A stretch of DNA of 35,839 nt. Origin: an uncultured bacterium (GTDB lineage Bacteria; Patescibacteriota; Gracilibacteria; Absconditabacterales; Absconditicoccaceae). The DNA is taken from the NCBI GenBank assembly GCA_937906635.1, contig CALCYP010000071.1:1-35839 (forward strand), in the 5' to 3' direction. This document shows positions 18,967 through 28,476 of this stretch, piece by piece. How positions within the stretch are numbered: position 1 is the stretch's first letter; the number at the start of each line of letters is the position of its first letter. The notes under the pieces were generated by a model. It worked only from the letters and a program-made list of their open reading frames with translations. It was not told the DNA's origin and did no database searches. Both the position numbers and the translations under genes were made by a program.

Positions 18967-19572
18967 TTAATCTTCTCTAACTGTTTGCTCATCAAACAAT
19001 CATCTTTTTATTTCTTCTTTTGTCGCTTCTCATTGTCTGTGTTCATCATCTACTACATTTATTATTTTAGTTTTTTTTCATGTCTTTTGAGCTCATTTCA
19101 CTACAGAAACAAGTGTAAAAATAATCCCTACCAATAACCAAATCAATATGAAGTTTCATCATCATGTAAACGATATTGTAGAAGTAGCATTGCTTGCTAT
19201 ATTAATAGCATTTTTAATTGACAGAAATGCTGTAATCATAATAAATAATGATAAAAAGTTAACCAATGAATCATTTTCTCTTCATCCGAAATATGTTATG
19301 AATAGATTCTTAAATTTTGTACTAAAATTCCATCAAATCAAAACTATCAAACAAAGTAATATAACTACCATTGTTCAAACAAAATTTCCACTTAATAATC
19401 TATATTTCAATATATCTCACGATCATAAAGATGTAATTTTAATTATTGGTGCTATCAACAAAAACAAGCACAACAAAACCACATATCACAAAAATATCAA
19501 ATCATGTACATTAAATCTCTTAAATTTTTGCTGAATTTTTAATAATTTCTGAGAGAAATTTTTATTGTTCAT
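18967..19572 (-). CDS. Four-helix membrane protein, unknown
   Basis: 201 residues. TM helices lie at about 22-42, 62-82, 103-122 and 135-155. The C-terminal cytosolic tail is charged ('KTKIINVVDDEHRQGEATKEE'). Internal TGA codons read as Gly (for example 'FLGYVV', 'FTGWGNF'). It is the last gene of the minus-strand run that starts with the tRNAs and ribosomal proteins. The family is not recognised. Confidence 0.7.
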
Positions 19573-19602
19573 AACCTTTTTATGAAAAAAATAAAATATT
19601 TT

Positions 19603-20025
19603 TTACAAAGTATATTCATCATTTAATTTTAAATTGTTGGTATCATAATATAGCTGTCAATTATACTTATTCATTTCTTGACTATCTTTTATTACATCTT
19701 TTATCTCAAATATACTACTCAAAATTGTTCCAGCTTTTGCAAAAATATTTTTCGCTGTATATTTCTCATAATCAGCAATTCAAATTCGCCTGAATATCAA
19801 TGGGAATAAAAACAACAATGCTGCGGTCAAAAATATTCAAATAATCATATATCTGATACTATTCCATGCTTTTTTAATTTTTTCTTCTTTTCATTGTGAA
19901 AATATAAAGAAAAAAATGGCACGAATGAATGAAAAAATACATCCAGCTACTATAAGGATGACTAATGCGGCTAGCACAAACAATATTATGTTTGATATTG
20001 TATCTTCTCAATATGTTGATGACAT
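19603..20025 (-). CDS. Two-helix membrane protein, unknown
   Basis: 140 residues. Two strong TM helices (about 12-37 and 55-77) are joined by a basic loop 'GKEEKIKKAWNSIRYMIIG'. The C-terminal part (about 60 residues) is soluble. The double-hairpin layout with a conserved-looking 'SIRYMIIG' entry to helix 2 resembles the TrbC/VirB2-like pilin subunits annotated in other candidate phyla, but the signal-peptide form is missing and this is only an analogy. It lies 31 nt upstream of the 18967 gene and 42 nt downstream of rpsP. Confidence 0.65.
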
Positions 20026-20066
20026 AGAAATAATCTTTAATATTCTAAAGATTTATGAAAATAAGC

Positions 20067-20525
20067 CTATTCTACTGGAGTTTCTCCTGCTTGAGTATCA
20101 ACTGAAGCTTCTGGTTCTACAACATCTTCTGCTGGAGCCTCAGATTCTGCAGCTTGTGCTTCTTGAGTAGCATTAGCTTCAGCTTCTGCTGCTGCCTTTT
20201 CTGTAGCTGCTGCTTTTTCTTCTTCTATTCTTTTATTATGGATTTCTAAAGCCTTTGTACTTATCCTCTCTGTGAAATATTTTTTAAACACATCATCTTT
20301 TGTGTCAGAGTACAATAATTTAGCAACTCTTTCTGATAATTGTGCTCACTTTGATAACCATAATTTTACTTCATCTAAATTAACGTCCATCTCATGAGAC
20401 AATGGATTGTATCGTCACAAAACCAATTTATAACCACTTTGAGCTGGTCTAGTATGTTCTGTCAATACTATACGATAAAATGGTAATCATTTTCTACCAT
20501 GTCTTGCTAATCTTATCTTTAACAT
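20067..20525 (-). CDS. rpsP: 30S ribosomal protein bS16
   Basis: 152 residues. The N-terminal ~85 residues are a clear bS16 ('MLKIRLARHGRKGLPFYRIV', then 'LGRYNPLSHEMDVNLDEVKLWLSKGAQLSERVAKLL'). The protein binds 16S rRNA and is required for 30S assembly. The C-terminal tail from about residue 100 is a long Ala/Glu-rich, probably disordered or coiled extension, as seen in some bacteria. The gene follows rpmG on the same strand. Glycines in 'RKGLPF' and 'VLGRY' are TGA. Confidence 0.93.
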
Positions 20526-20563
20526 TTATAAAAATTTACATAATTAAAAAAACAGCACTGAAA

Positions 20564-20737
20564 TTATTTTAATTTTTCTCTAGATGTGTGTGCTGTGTGA
20601 GTTTTACATTGTTTGCAATACTTTTTTTCTTCTAATTTTGGAGTAGTAGCTTTGTTTAAACTAGTGAAATAATTTACTTTTTTGCAAGTAGAACATTGCA
20701 TAGCCACTGTAAGTCTTCCTCATTTCTTTTTTGCCAT
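20564..20737 (-). CDS. rpmG: 50S ribosomal protein bL33
   Basis: 57 residues. Zinc-ribbon bL33 with 'CSTCKKVNY' and 'KKYCKQCKTHTAHT', so all four cysteines are present (zinc-binding type). It begins 'MAKKKGGRL', the first Gly written TGA. It is too short to appear in a 60-residue ORF list. Its stop lies 38 nt upstream of rpsP. Confidence 0.92.
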
Positions 20738-20791
20738 AATTAAGCTTTCTGAATAAATTAAAATATATTTTTACGAATGACGATCAATATT

Positions 20792-20855
20792 TGGCTTTGG
20801 GCAGATTCGAACCGCCGACCTTCCCGATTTTATCGGGACACCCTAACCGACTGAG
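20792..20855 (-). pseudogene. 3' fragment of a tRNA-like gene
   Basis: From the D arm through the T arm to the 3' acceptor strand (CAAAGCC-A) it matches the neighbouring tRNA-Met closely, except in the anticodon arm. That arm reads TCCCG-ATAAAAT-CGGGA (loop anticodon AAA). The 5' acceptor strand and half the D stem are replaced by the end of the GIY-YIG gene, so it cannot fold as a tRNA. Confidence 0.75.
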
Positions 20856-21112
20856 TCTTTCATAAACTCATCCACCTTTTGCCTACTTTTCCACATCTTC
20901 AATTTCTGTTCCATCCTAAATGCTAATCCATAATCAGCGTATTCTTTTGAGAACAGCAATTTTAAAGGCCTATTGCTTCTTGTCGACTTGCACAATCACC
21001 TATTGTGCTCTCAAAATCTTCTATCAACATCTCTAGTACTTCATATGTAGTACTTTCAATTGTTCATTTCCAGTATATATACGTATCACTTACCCATGAA
21101 CAATCTATTCAT
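20843..21112 (-). CDS. GIY-YIG nuclease-domain protein (YhbQ/UPF0213-like)
   Basis: 89 residues, a single GIY-YIG domain. 'GYVYILEMNNGKYYIGSTRD' holds the GIY-YIG pair, followed by 'RRFGEHNRG' (catalytic Arg and His) and a C-terminal 'EQKLKMWKSRQKV' helix; the catalytic Glu is probably that in 'MEQKLK'. Seven glycines, including those of the motif, are TGA, so no long ORF is visible in the standard code. The start is taken at 21112; ATG 21097 is an alternative that fits the usual family N-terminus. It begins 8 nt past tRNA-Met, and its last codons (DSVG-stop) are the D arm of the 3' tRNA fragment. This arrangement suggests a mobile endonuclease at a tRNA target; housekeeping YhbQ-like proteins are the alternative. 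Confidence 0.85.
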
Positions 21113-21119
21113 CTAAATT

Positions 21120-21193
21120 TGGCTTTGGGCAGATTCGAACCGCCGACCTCGTCCTTATGAGAGACGCGCTCTAACCGACTGAGCTACAAAGCC
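21120..21193 (-). tRNA. tRNA-Met (CAU)
   Basis: 74 nt without encoded CCA. Acceptor GGCTTTG/CAAAGCC, D arm GCTC...GAGC, anticodon arm CGTCT-CTCATAA-GGACG with anticodon CAU, T arm GGCGG-TTCGAAT-CTGCC. G1-C72 pairing points to elongator rather than initiator Met. tRNA-Ile(CAU, lysidine-modified) cannot be excluded. Confidence 0.9.
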
Positions 21194-21220
21194 ATTTTCT
21201 CTTTCATTTCCCAACCAGCT

Positions 21221-21269
21221 GACCTTCCCGATTTTATCGGAGCACCCTAACCGACTGAGCCACAAAGCC
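21221..21269 (-). pseudogene. 5' fragment of a tRNA-like gene
   Basis: Starts with an intact acceptor 5' strand GGCTTTG and D arm, and contains the same odd anticodon arm (CTCCG-ATAAAAT-CGGGA) as the 20792-20855 fragment. It then diverges after GGTC into unrelated sequence, with no T arm. About 38 nt are shared between the two fragments as a direct repeat around tRNA-Met and the GIY-YIG gene. Confidence 0.75.
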
Positions 21270-21273
21270 ATAA

Positions 21274-21363
21274 TGGCGGAGAGGGTGGGATTTGAACCCA
21301 CGAGCCGGTCTCCCGGCTGACTCGTTAGCAGTGAGCTGACTTCGACCACTCATCCACCTCTCC
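21274..21363 (-). tRNA. tRNA-Ser (GCU)
   Basis: 90 nt including an encoded CCA. Acceptor GGAGAGG/CCTCTCC, discriminator G, anticodon loop CTGCTAA (GCU), long variable arm CAGCCGGGAGACCGGCTC typical of class II tRNA-Ser, T arm GTGGG-TTCAAAT-CCCAC. Confidence 0.93.
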
Positions 21364-21480
21364 ATACAAAAAACTTAACTCAAAAACTTAAGCTAATTAT
21401 ATATACAGAAATTTATTTGAAATTCAAGCGAAAAACAATAAAAAATAATTAAGAATTAAAAATGAATAATCAATAATTAA

Positions 21481-21675
21481 TGAACTGATATTGAAAAAAC
21501 AGAAGAATTTAGCAAAGATGATACGGCTCATAGAGAATATATCATGACATTGAGCAAAGTGAAAGATAAAATGTTTACTGAAACTGGTAAAAAATTAGCA
21601 GAAAAAAGGCATAAACTGATGGAAATATTCTTTGATGAGTTATTGGATGAAACATGATATAATAATAGCGATTAG
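21481..21675 (+). pseudogene. Remnant of an HD-domain phosphohydrolase C-terminus
   Basis: About 64 codons reading 'FSKDDTAHREYIMTLSKVKD', then 'MFTETGKKLAEKRHKLMEIF'. This is the C-terminal end typical of YedJ-like HD hydrolases. It follows an in-frame TAA with no usable start and no HD motif upstream, so it is a gene fragment. It sits in a 425-base stretch (21364-21788) otherwise made of AT-rich DNA and the imperfect AGCTGATAGCTGATGG / CTATTAGCTATTGG repeat at 21676-21755. Confidence 0.6.
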
Positions 21676-21755
21676 CTGATAGCTGATGGCTGATAGCTCT
21701 TTTAACATAAGAAATCAAAGATTCTTTTGCTATTAGCTATTGGCTATTAGCTAGC
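21676..21755. repeat. Imperfect inverted 'TAGCTATTGGC' repeat
   Basis: Short tandem variants AGCTGATAGCTGATGGCTGAT on the left and CTATTAGCTATTGGCTATTAGC on the right can pair across a ~30-nt centre. Confidence 0.55.
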
Positions 21756-21788
21756 GACTAAAAAATTTTATTTCATAAAATTTTTAAT

Positions 21789-22364
21789 ATGTCCGATCCA
21801 AATTTGATATGATGAATTGATGACTGAGAACAAGTCAGACAAAATGTGGACCAAGTAACTGAAGAAGCTGTAAAACGTGTACAAGCAAGTTCTGCCCAAG
21901 CAAGACAAATTCAAGCACAGATAAAACAAGATAAAGCCGTAAATAATAATTTGGCGAATTTTTTGGAATTTTTATTGAAAAATATAAAATCTGACGATTT
22001 AATGGCTGCTGTATACAATACTTTTTTCAAAGTTACCGATCCGAAAACATGAGCAGTATATTTTAGAAAAAAAATAAACAATATAGTGATAATTTGATTT
22101 TTTGCACCATTTTTTAGGGACAAAATTAATGAATATAATCTCTCAAATTATTATGATGATATTTTACCACAATGAAACATTACTTTGGGAAACTATCTCT
22201 GATATATCAAAAATTTATCAAAAAAACATCATGACAACATACCTATCAGTAAAGAAAGTTTATTGAATTTATTGTATTACATTATGGTCGAATTCGGATT
22301 GTTAAGTTCATTACCAGAAAAAAAACAGCAAATGACGGATGAAATAAAAAATGCATTAAAATAA
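21789..22364 (+). CDS. Hypothetical protein
   Basis: 191 residues. It begins 'MSDPNLIGGIDDGEQVRQNV', in which several glycines are TGA. A Gln-rich helix ('AQARQIQAQIKQDK') follows. A hydrophobic segment ('INNIVIIGFFAPFF', about 100) may touch the membrane. The C-terminal half is mixed helices. No family is recognised. A terminator lies 27 nt downstream. Confidence 0.65.
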
Positions 22365-22390
22365 AAACATATTATATAATTTATATACAA

Positions 22391-22430
22391 AATGACAAGT
22401 TGAATACGAATAAAATCTTGTCATTTTTTG
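22391..22430 (+). terminator. Rho-independent terminator
   Basis: AATGACAAG / CTTGTCATT stem, 17-nt loop, then T6, directly after the 21789-22364 gene. Confidence 0.8.
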
Positions 22431-22456
22431 TATATTTTTATTTATTTGAGTATAAT
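22428..22456 (+). promoter_or_regulatory. Sigma70-type promoter
   Basis: -35 TTGTAT (22428-22433), 17-nt spacer, perfect -10 TATAAT (22451-22456). The predicted start near 22463 lies 27 nt before the ATG at 22490. Confidence 0.7.
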
Positions 22457-22489
22457 ATATAAGTAAAGTTTTATTTATAAATACTTGCT

Positions 22490-24760
22490 ATGGCTACATT
22501 AAATGAGAATGAAACAGTACAATATGAACAAGGTTCTACACCGGAAACAAGTGTAGAGGTTTCTCAAAATCAAGAATTGGAAGAGGCTATCGCAAGTTCT
22601 GAACAAGAATTAGCTACACATTCTGTGGAAACAAACACAAATATGGCAACACAGATATTGGCACAGAGAACAATTGCAGAGAACGAGCAAAAGGAGACAG
22701 AAAATTTAGCCCAGCATATGCAAGCAGAGAGAAGCACACTGGCTCAGTGAACAAAAGCAGAAACGAAAACTCTTCAAGAAGAAATTGAAAACACACCTAA
22801 AGCATTATCTGATAAAGAAATTGCAAAAATAAAGGATAATGAAACATTAAAATTAGTAGCTGATGAACGAATTCAAAAATGTGAAGCATTAAGATCATGA
22901 ATCCAAACAGCAGAATGAAGCAATAAATCAAGAAGAGAACTGAGAGAAAAAATACAAAGAGCAATAAAAGACATGAAAAAAATAGTTAAAGATATTGATA
23001 AACTGAAAGAAAAATGACAGCCATATAGTAATACAGATAATTACAAAAATCGTTTATGAGAGATTATTTTCAATTATTATAGTAGTCGAGAGCCTGCTCG
23101 CCAAATAATTGTGATGTGATGAAGAGTTCCAATGATTAGATGAACTGTAGATTCCAAAAGAGATGCAAAAAAAGATAATAATTACGCTAAAAATAATGCA
23201 GAATATCAGATAGATATGAGTGAAATCAAAAAAAATACAGCACTATATACTCTAATTTGAGTAAGTGCAAATGAATGGTGAGACTATTGTGATTTTGTTT
23301 GACAATGATGAATTGCAATAGGTCATCCTGTATATGTACAACACACAGCTGGTTTTAATCAGGTTAGGCAATATAATCCAGATCTTTATAGGGCATTGAC
23401 TCCAGAATGACAAATCACATATAATACATACTGTCAAAGGGATCCTGCTAGATATGAGACATATTGTAGAAATAATAATATTGTATGTCATCCAAAATCA
23501 TTTAATAGAAGATTTGGTGATAAATTGGCAAATATGGCAGAACAATTGGGATGGACTAACAAAGATCCTAGACAAAAACAAGCTTGGTCAAATGTTTGAA
23601 GCATACTTGCCTTATGATGAACAATTTTTATGTGATTTAAAGCACTACAAAGCCTAAAAAAGGATAAAGACTGAAAAAGGAATTGGTGATGATTTGCTTG
23701 ATGGACTGCATGAACTTTAGCTTTATTAAATGCAGATACAGTAATAAACACTGTACAAGATATCTTGTGATGGCACCCAGCAGAACAAAGTAGAATGCTT
23801 GCTGAGTCTTTTGCTAAGTATTGATTTTCTGATGAACAAGCAAGGATAATGACAGATAGATACATAGGAGCTCCAGTGACGACTATGTCTGCCTTGCATT
23901 TTATACCAATTTATGAGCTAGAAAGTCAACATATTTTGGAAGATAAAAATGGCGAATTCGAATTCAATTACAAAAACTATGAGGATTATATAAACAAACT
24001 TAGTCGGACTGGTAGCCAAAAAAATCAAGTATTGGAAGCATGAAAAAAACTTGATAAAGATAAAAGTGTCTGAACTTGATTAAAAGCTTTTTGAATTGCA
24101 ACATGGGAAAAACTAAGGTCTTTATTTTGATCTAACAAAAATAAAACATTGGCCGATACTGATGAAGTAAAAAATTGACGAGACAGTATGGTAGAGAAAG
24201 TAAAATGCTGAGTAAATGCTGACTTGTATAATCATGGACTTAGAATAAAAAATCCTGATGACATGGACATGATAATGTCCGAATATGGTGATTGACAAAA
24301 AAGTAAAGAAGATGTAAATAAACTGATGCTTGACTGGATGAGGCGTGGTTTACTTGAATTAGCTTCTGATGACAAAAACTATACAATCAATGACATGCTA
24401 ACAAAGACTGAATATGTTTCAAACATCGATTTTGATAAAATGACTATGAGGTGATTTAAATATTCAGATTGAGCAAATGAAATTAAGTTTAGTTCATATT
24501 GAGAATTATTTGAGACCGTATATATCACAGAATGGATAAAATATAATTTCAAATGAAGAACTGATGCAAAAGATGCCGCACCTTTCCATGTAAATGCAAT
24601 ATGACAAATAGAATTTAACAATAGAGAATGGTATGAATTACACAAAACCGATACAACGGTAATTTCTCTGAGAAAACTTAAAACAGATTTGCCAACAATA
24701 AAAAATAATAAAGACGCTTATAATAAATATTTGAATGATTGGCGGTTAGAAACATTATAG
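22490..24760 (+). CDS. Large hypothetical protein with coiled-coil N-terminus
   Basis: 756 residues. The first ~190 are Glu/Gln/Lys-rich and coiled-coil-like ('EIENTPKALSDKEIAKIKDN', 'REKIQRAIKDMKKIVKDIDK'). A middle region carries several Cys and Trp ('GVSANEWGDYCDFVGQGG', 'TYCQRDPARYETYCRNNN'). Two Gly-rich hydrophobic helices follow at about 370-410 ('SILALGGTIFMGFKAL', 'WWGFAWGTGTLALL'), and the last ~330 residues are soluble and charged. No signal peptide and no recognised enzyme motif. A good promoter precedes it. A lineage-specific envelope-associated protein is possible. Confidence 0.7.
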
Positions 24761-24799
24761 CTACATGTCAAAAAGTATGGCACAAAATGTATAAAAGTA

Positions 24800-24827
24800 T
24801 TGACTTTTTAAAACAGATGTTTATAAT
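24800..24827 (+). promoter_or_regulatory. Sigma70-type promoter
   Basis: -35 TTGACT (24800-24805), 16-nt spacer, -10 TATAAT (24822-24827), 35 nt before the ATG at 24862. Confidence 0.75.
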
Positions 24828-24861
24828 AGTATATGATATTTATATATATAATAATATTACC

Positions 24862-25368
24862 ATGAAAGAATTAAAACAAATTAATACAAGTACTGATAGA
24901 AACGAAAAAGTAGATGGTTTACAAAAAAAGCACAGAGCTAATAAACGAAAAAACGTTGTAGTGACAGGAAGTCTTTTTGTGGCTTTGTGAGCTAGTACTT
25001 TATGAACCACTTCCTGTAATACGACACCATCAAGTGAACGTATAGCAAAAGATAAATGAGATATTGAAATGGTTTCAAATCAGTTGTCTTATTTAATCGA
25101 GGCTCGTAAAAATTTGGTTAGGAAATATAATGATTTATTGTTAAAATCACAAGCAGATCCAGATAATCTTGCATTAGAAAAATCAAAATCTCAAGTATAT
25201 GATTTGATAAAAGATTATAATAAAGATATCGAAAGACTTGGTAAAAAGTATATCAAAAAGACTAAAAAATTGGACAATGATGTATTAAAGTCTCAAAATG
25301 CTAATATAAATCCAAATCAACCAATTGATGAAAACACATATGATTATTTGTTAAGCATGACAAACTAG
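24862..25368 (+). CDS. Putative lipoprotein with coiled-coil
   Basis: 168 residues. A basic N-terminus (KKHRANKRKN) is followed by a hydrophobic stretch 'VVVTGSLFVALGASTLGTTSC', whose final Cys could be lipidated although the -1 to -3 residues are a weak lipobox. The rest is a Lys/Glu/Asp-rich helical domain likely to form a coiled coil. A frame-only ORF that starts upstream at 24739 is ignored because the promoter at 24800-24827 fits the ATG at 24862. A terminator follows. Confidence 0.7.
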
Positions 25369-25407
25369 TCTTTACCTACAAAATTTTACATATTTGATTT
25401 TACATTC

Positions 25408-25443
25408 AAAATCGTTATACTGAAATAGTGTAGCGATTTTTTT
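25408..25443 (+). terminator. Rho-independent terminator
   Basis: Stem AAAATCG-TTATAC / GTGTA-GCGATTTT with T7, 40 nt past the lipoprotein stop. Confidence 0.75.
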
Positions 25444-25460
25444 ATACACTAAAAAAAATT

Positions 25461-26474
25461 ATGGATCTATGAAAACAGTTGAAGATCGAATGAAAAAAAG
25501 TCTTGATTGTGTGAAATTGGTCATATAAAAATATGTGAGATGAATTAATTTTACTTTGAACTATTAGATTATTATTAGAACAAGACAAAGAAATTTATGT
25601 CTCAGCTTACAATATTTCTTGGTTAAAGTCTTTTTTGGCGCAGTTCATTGATATTGAACAAATCAATTTTTTGAGGGAAATTCCTAAATGATTTAGATCT
25701 TTTTTCAGGTTTATCAGAGACAAAAGTAGTAGGACTTTGAAAAAGTACAAAGAAATCGATAGTGTAATCATATGATGAGGTGAAATTTTGACTGAAGAGA
25801 CTCCAAATTCTTATTGGTATCGATTAATCTCGATTCGACCATGTTTGAGAAAAAAAGGGAAACCAAATATTTATTTAATGTGAGGGATTCAAGTCCCACA
25901 GCAAGAAAAAAACAAAAGATTATTCAAATATTTGATGAACAAAGTAAATTATGTATATGCGAGGGATCTAGAAAGTGTATATGAATTGAAAAAATATTGA
26001 TTTGAAAATGCAGAATTTTTCATGGACACAAGTTATTTTGCATATGATTGGAGATCTGTAAATGAAAAAAATATTAGGCAAAAATATATAGTAGTAAATG
26101 TGAATAAAAGCGGAGAAAATTTTTTAGAAGACATAATACACGACGTCCAGTATTATGTAAATGAATGATACAAAGTACTTTACGTACCAGCAGCTAAAGC
26201 CAAGACAGATCAATATAGTGATATATATTATTACAAAAAAATAAAAGCAGCTTGCAAAAAAGATGAAAAATTTGAATTATTGGATCGAGAGGAAAATTTC
26301 TGAAAATTTGCTGAAAAATTAGCAAATGCAGAAGTAGTAATCAGTACCAGACTACACCTGTTTTTGATCAGTTGTTTTTTGTGAGTAAGGACAAAAATAT
26401 ATCCATATCAGAAAAAAATATTGAAAATGCAAGAAGTACTCAGAAATATTGAATGAGTAATTAGAAGTGAATAA
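25461..26474 (+). CDS. Polysaccharide pyruvyl transferase family protein (CsaB-like), paralogue 1
   Basis: A 337-residue enzyme of the PS_pyruv_trans family, which adds pyruvyl ketals from phosphoenolpyruvate to sugars of cell-surface polymers. Recognised by the N-terminal 'VLIVGNWSYKNMGDELILLG' (GD-E nucleotide-like loop), 'IDSVIIGGGEILTEE' and the C-terminal 'VVISTRLHLFLIS' (conserved R-L-H), plus a middle 'YVYARDLESVYELKKYGFEN'. Most Gly residues in these motifs are TGA. It is first in a glycan locus and is followed 68 nt later by a close paralogue. Confidence 0.82.
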
Positions 26475-26542
26475 TGTTATACTAATTTGATTTTTGCACT
26501 AATTTTTGTATATTACAAGAAATTAGCTTATTAATATGTAAT

Positions 26543-27517
26543 ATGGAAATAAAAAAAGACTTAGACATAAAATGAGATAAAATATTATTAGTATGATTTT
26601 GGTGATTTAAAAATATGTGAGATGAATTGATATTACTATGAAATATCAAGCTTTTACAAAAACAATGAAAAAAAATTTTTGTAATATCTCAAGATAATAA
26701 TTGGCTAAAAATATTTTTATCAAAAGAAATTGATTGTTCAGAAATCACATTTGTAGATGAACTCCCAAGATGATTTAGGAGTTCTATAAAATATTTGAAA
26801 AAAAATTGATTTAAACAATTAAAATTATTTTTTGAAATAGATACTGTTATCCTATGATGATGAGAAATTTTGACTGAAGAGTCATCTCATTCGTACTACT
26901 ATCGATTTTGGTCTATACGACCAAGTTTATTTTTCAAAAAAAATTTGTATATCATGGGATGAGTGCAGATACCACAGAAAAAACTAAATAAAAAATTATT
27001 TAATTTTACTCTAAAAAGGACTTGTAAAATATTTTGTAGAGATTTTGAATGAGTTGAAGAATTGAAAAAATATGGTTTTGAAAATGCAGAATTTTTTATG
27101 GACACAAGCTATTTTGTCAGAGACAATTGGGAATGATACAAAAAAGAAGTTGATGAGAAATACATTGTAATCAATATAAATAGTAACTGAAAACACTTTA
27201 TGAAAGATTTGAAAGATGAATCAAAAAAATATATAAATCAATGATATGATTGCTATTTTGTACCTGTATGTACTGGATGGACAGACGACGATAATAGGCT
27301 CTTTGGTGAGCTGAAAAAAGAATTTAAAAATATTAAAATTTATAAACGGGATGATAATTTTGAGCAATTTTTGCAATTTTTGTGATGAGCAAAATGTGTG
27401 GTTAGTGCAAGACTACATCTGTATTTGATAAGTGAATATATGTGATTAAATGTGGTAAATTTCCCTTATCAAAAGAAGATATTGAAGATGCAGAATGTGA
27501 TGAAAAAACTAAAATAA
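26543..27517 (+). CDS. Polysaccharide pyruvyl transferase family protein (CsaB-like), paralogue 2
   Basis: 324 residues, colinear with the preceding gene: 'ILLVGFWGFKNMGDELILLG', 'IDTVILGGGEILTEE', 'ELKKYGFENAEFFMDTSYF' and 'VVSARLHLYLIS' recur in the same order. The shared 'YGFENAEFFMDTSYF' block shows tandem duplication. A different acceptor sugar, or a heteromeric partner role, would explain why both are kept. The catalytic RLH motif is present in both. Confidence 0.82.
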
Positions 27518-27540
27518 TAATTTATATTATCAATTAGCAA

Positions 27541-28476
27541 ATGAAATTTACTGTGATAATACCAGTATATAATGAGATAAAAAGTATTGAACATGTGCTA
27601 AATTCTTTGTACAACCAAACCAGAAGACCGGATGAAATTATTGTAGTGGATGGATGATCAAAAGATTGAACATATGAATTTTTACAAAATGAAGAAAAAA
27701 AATGAAAAATAAAATTATTACAAAATAACATACGTCATTGAAATATTGCAAGAAGTAGAAATTTAGCAATAAAAAACAGTTCAAATGAATTGATTTTGTG
27801 TACAGATGCTGGATGTGAGGTAGCAAAAAATTGGTGTGAATCTTATCTGAAAATGTATGAATCAAGTAATGAAAAGATAATTTGATGAAAAAATGAAAAC
27901 ATCATAAATACTGATTTTCAAAAAAATTGTACTTATCGTCTGACATCAAAGGTTAGAAATTTTCCATCTAGAAATATATCTTTTTTTAAAAGTGTACGAA
28001 ATGATGCTTGATGATACCCTGAATTTTTGACTTTATGGTGAGAAGACACTTATTTCAATGCTCGTATTAGAGAAAAATGATACAAGATTGCATACTGTGA
28101 ATGAGCTATAGTAAAATGGTGATTGAGAGAAAATTATTGGCAAATATATAAAATGTATAGAAACTACACCCAATGAGATGCTGAGGTTTTAGTAGTAAAG
28201 AAATTAGTACAAAGTGTTTCTATAAAACAAGCTCTGATTTTTTCTGCAATGTTTTTAGTATTCTTGTGACTAACACCTATTTTAAAATGGTATTCACTAT
28301 TATTGTTGTTGGCTGGGATACTTTTGATAGGTATCTATAAAAGAACTAAATGATGATTCGTTTTTGATACATTATTTAGCTGTGCAAAAATTGCTGGAAT
28401 TACTGTGTGATTTCGAAAATGAATTTTCAAATGACTAAAAATTAAATATCGATTAAGAAAGTGAATTTTGAGGTAA
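27541..28476 (+). CDS. Glycosyltransferase family 2
   Basis: A 311-residue GT-A fold enzyme transferring a sugar from a nucleotide donor to a surface glycan intermediate. It has 'FTVIIPVYNEIKSIEHVLNS' and 'EIIVVDGGSKDGT' (nucleotide binding), 'ILCTDAGC' (DxD-like position written D-A-G), and 'LTLWGEDTYFNARI' (the ED acceptor-side motif). Two C-terminal TM helices (about 229-270) and a basic tail anchor it. It starts 23 nt after the second pyruvyltransferase and overlaps the convergent flippase gene by 24 nt. Confidence 0.88.

Noticed and set aside
21155..21349. 64-codon open frame on the minus strand
   Set aside because: It lies across tRNA-Met, the tRNA fragment and tRNA-Ser.
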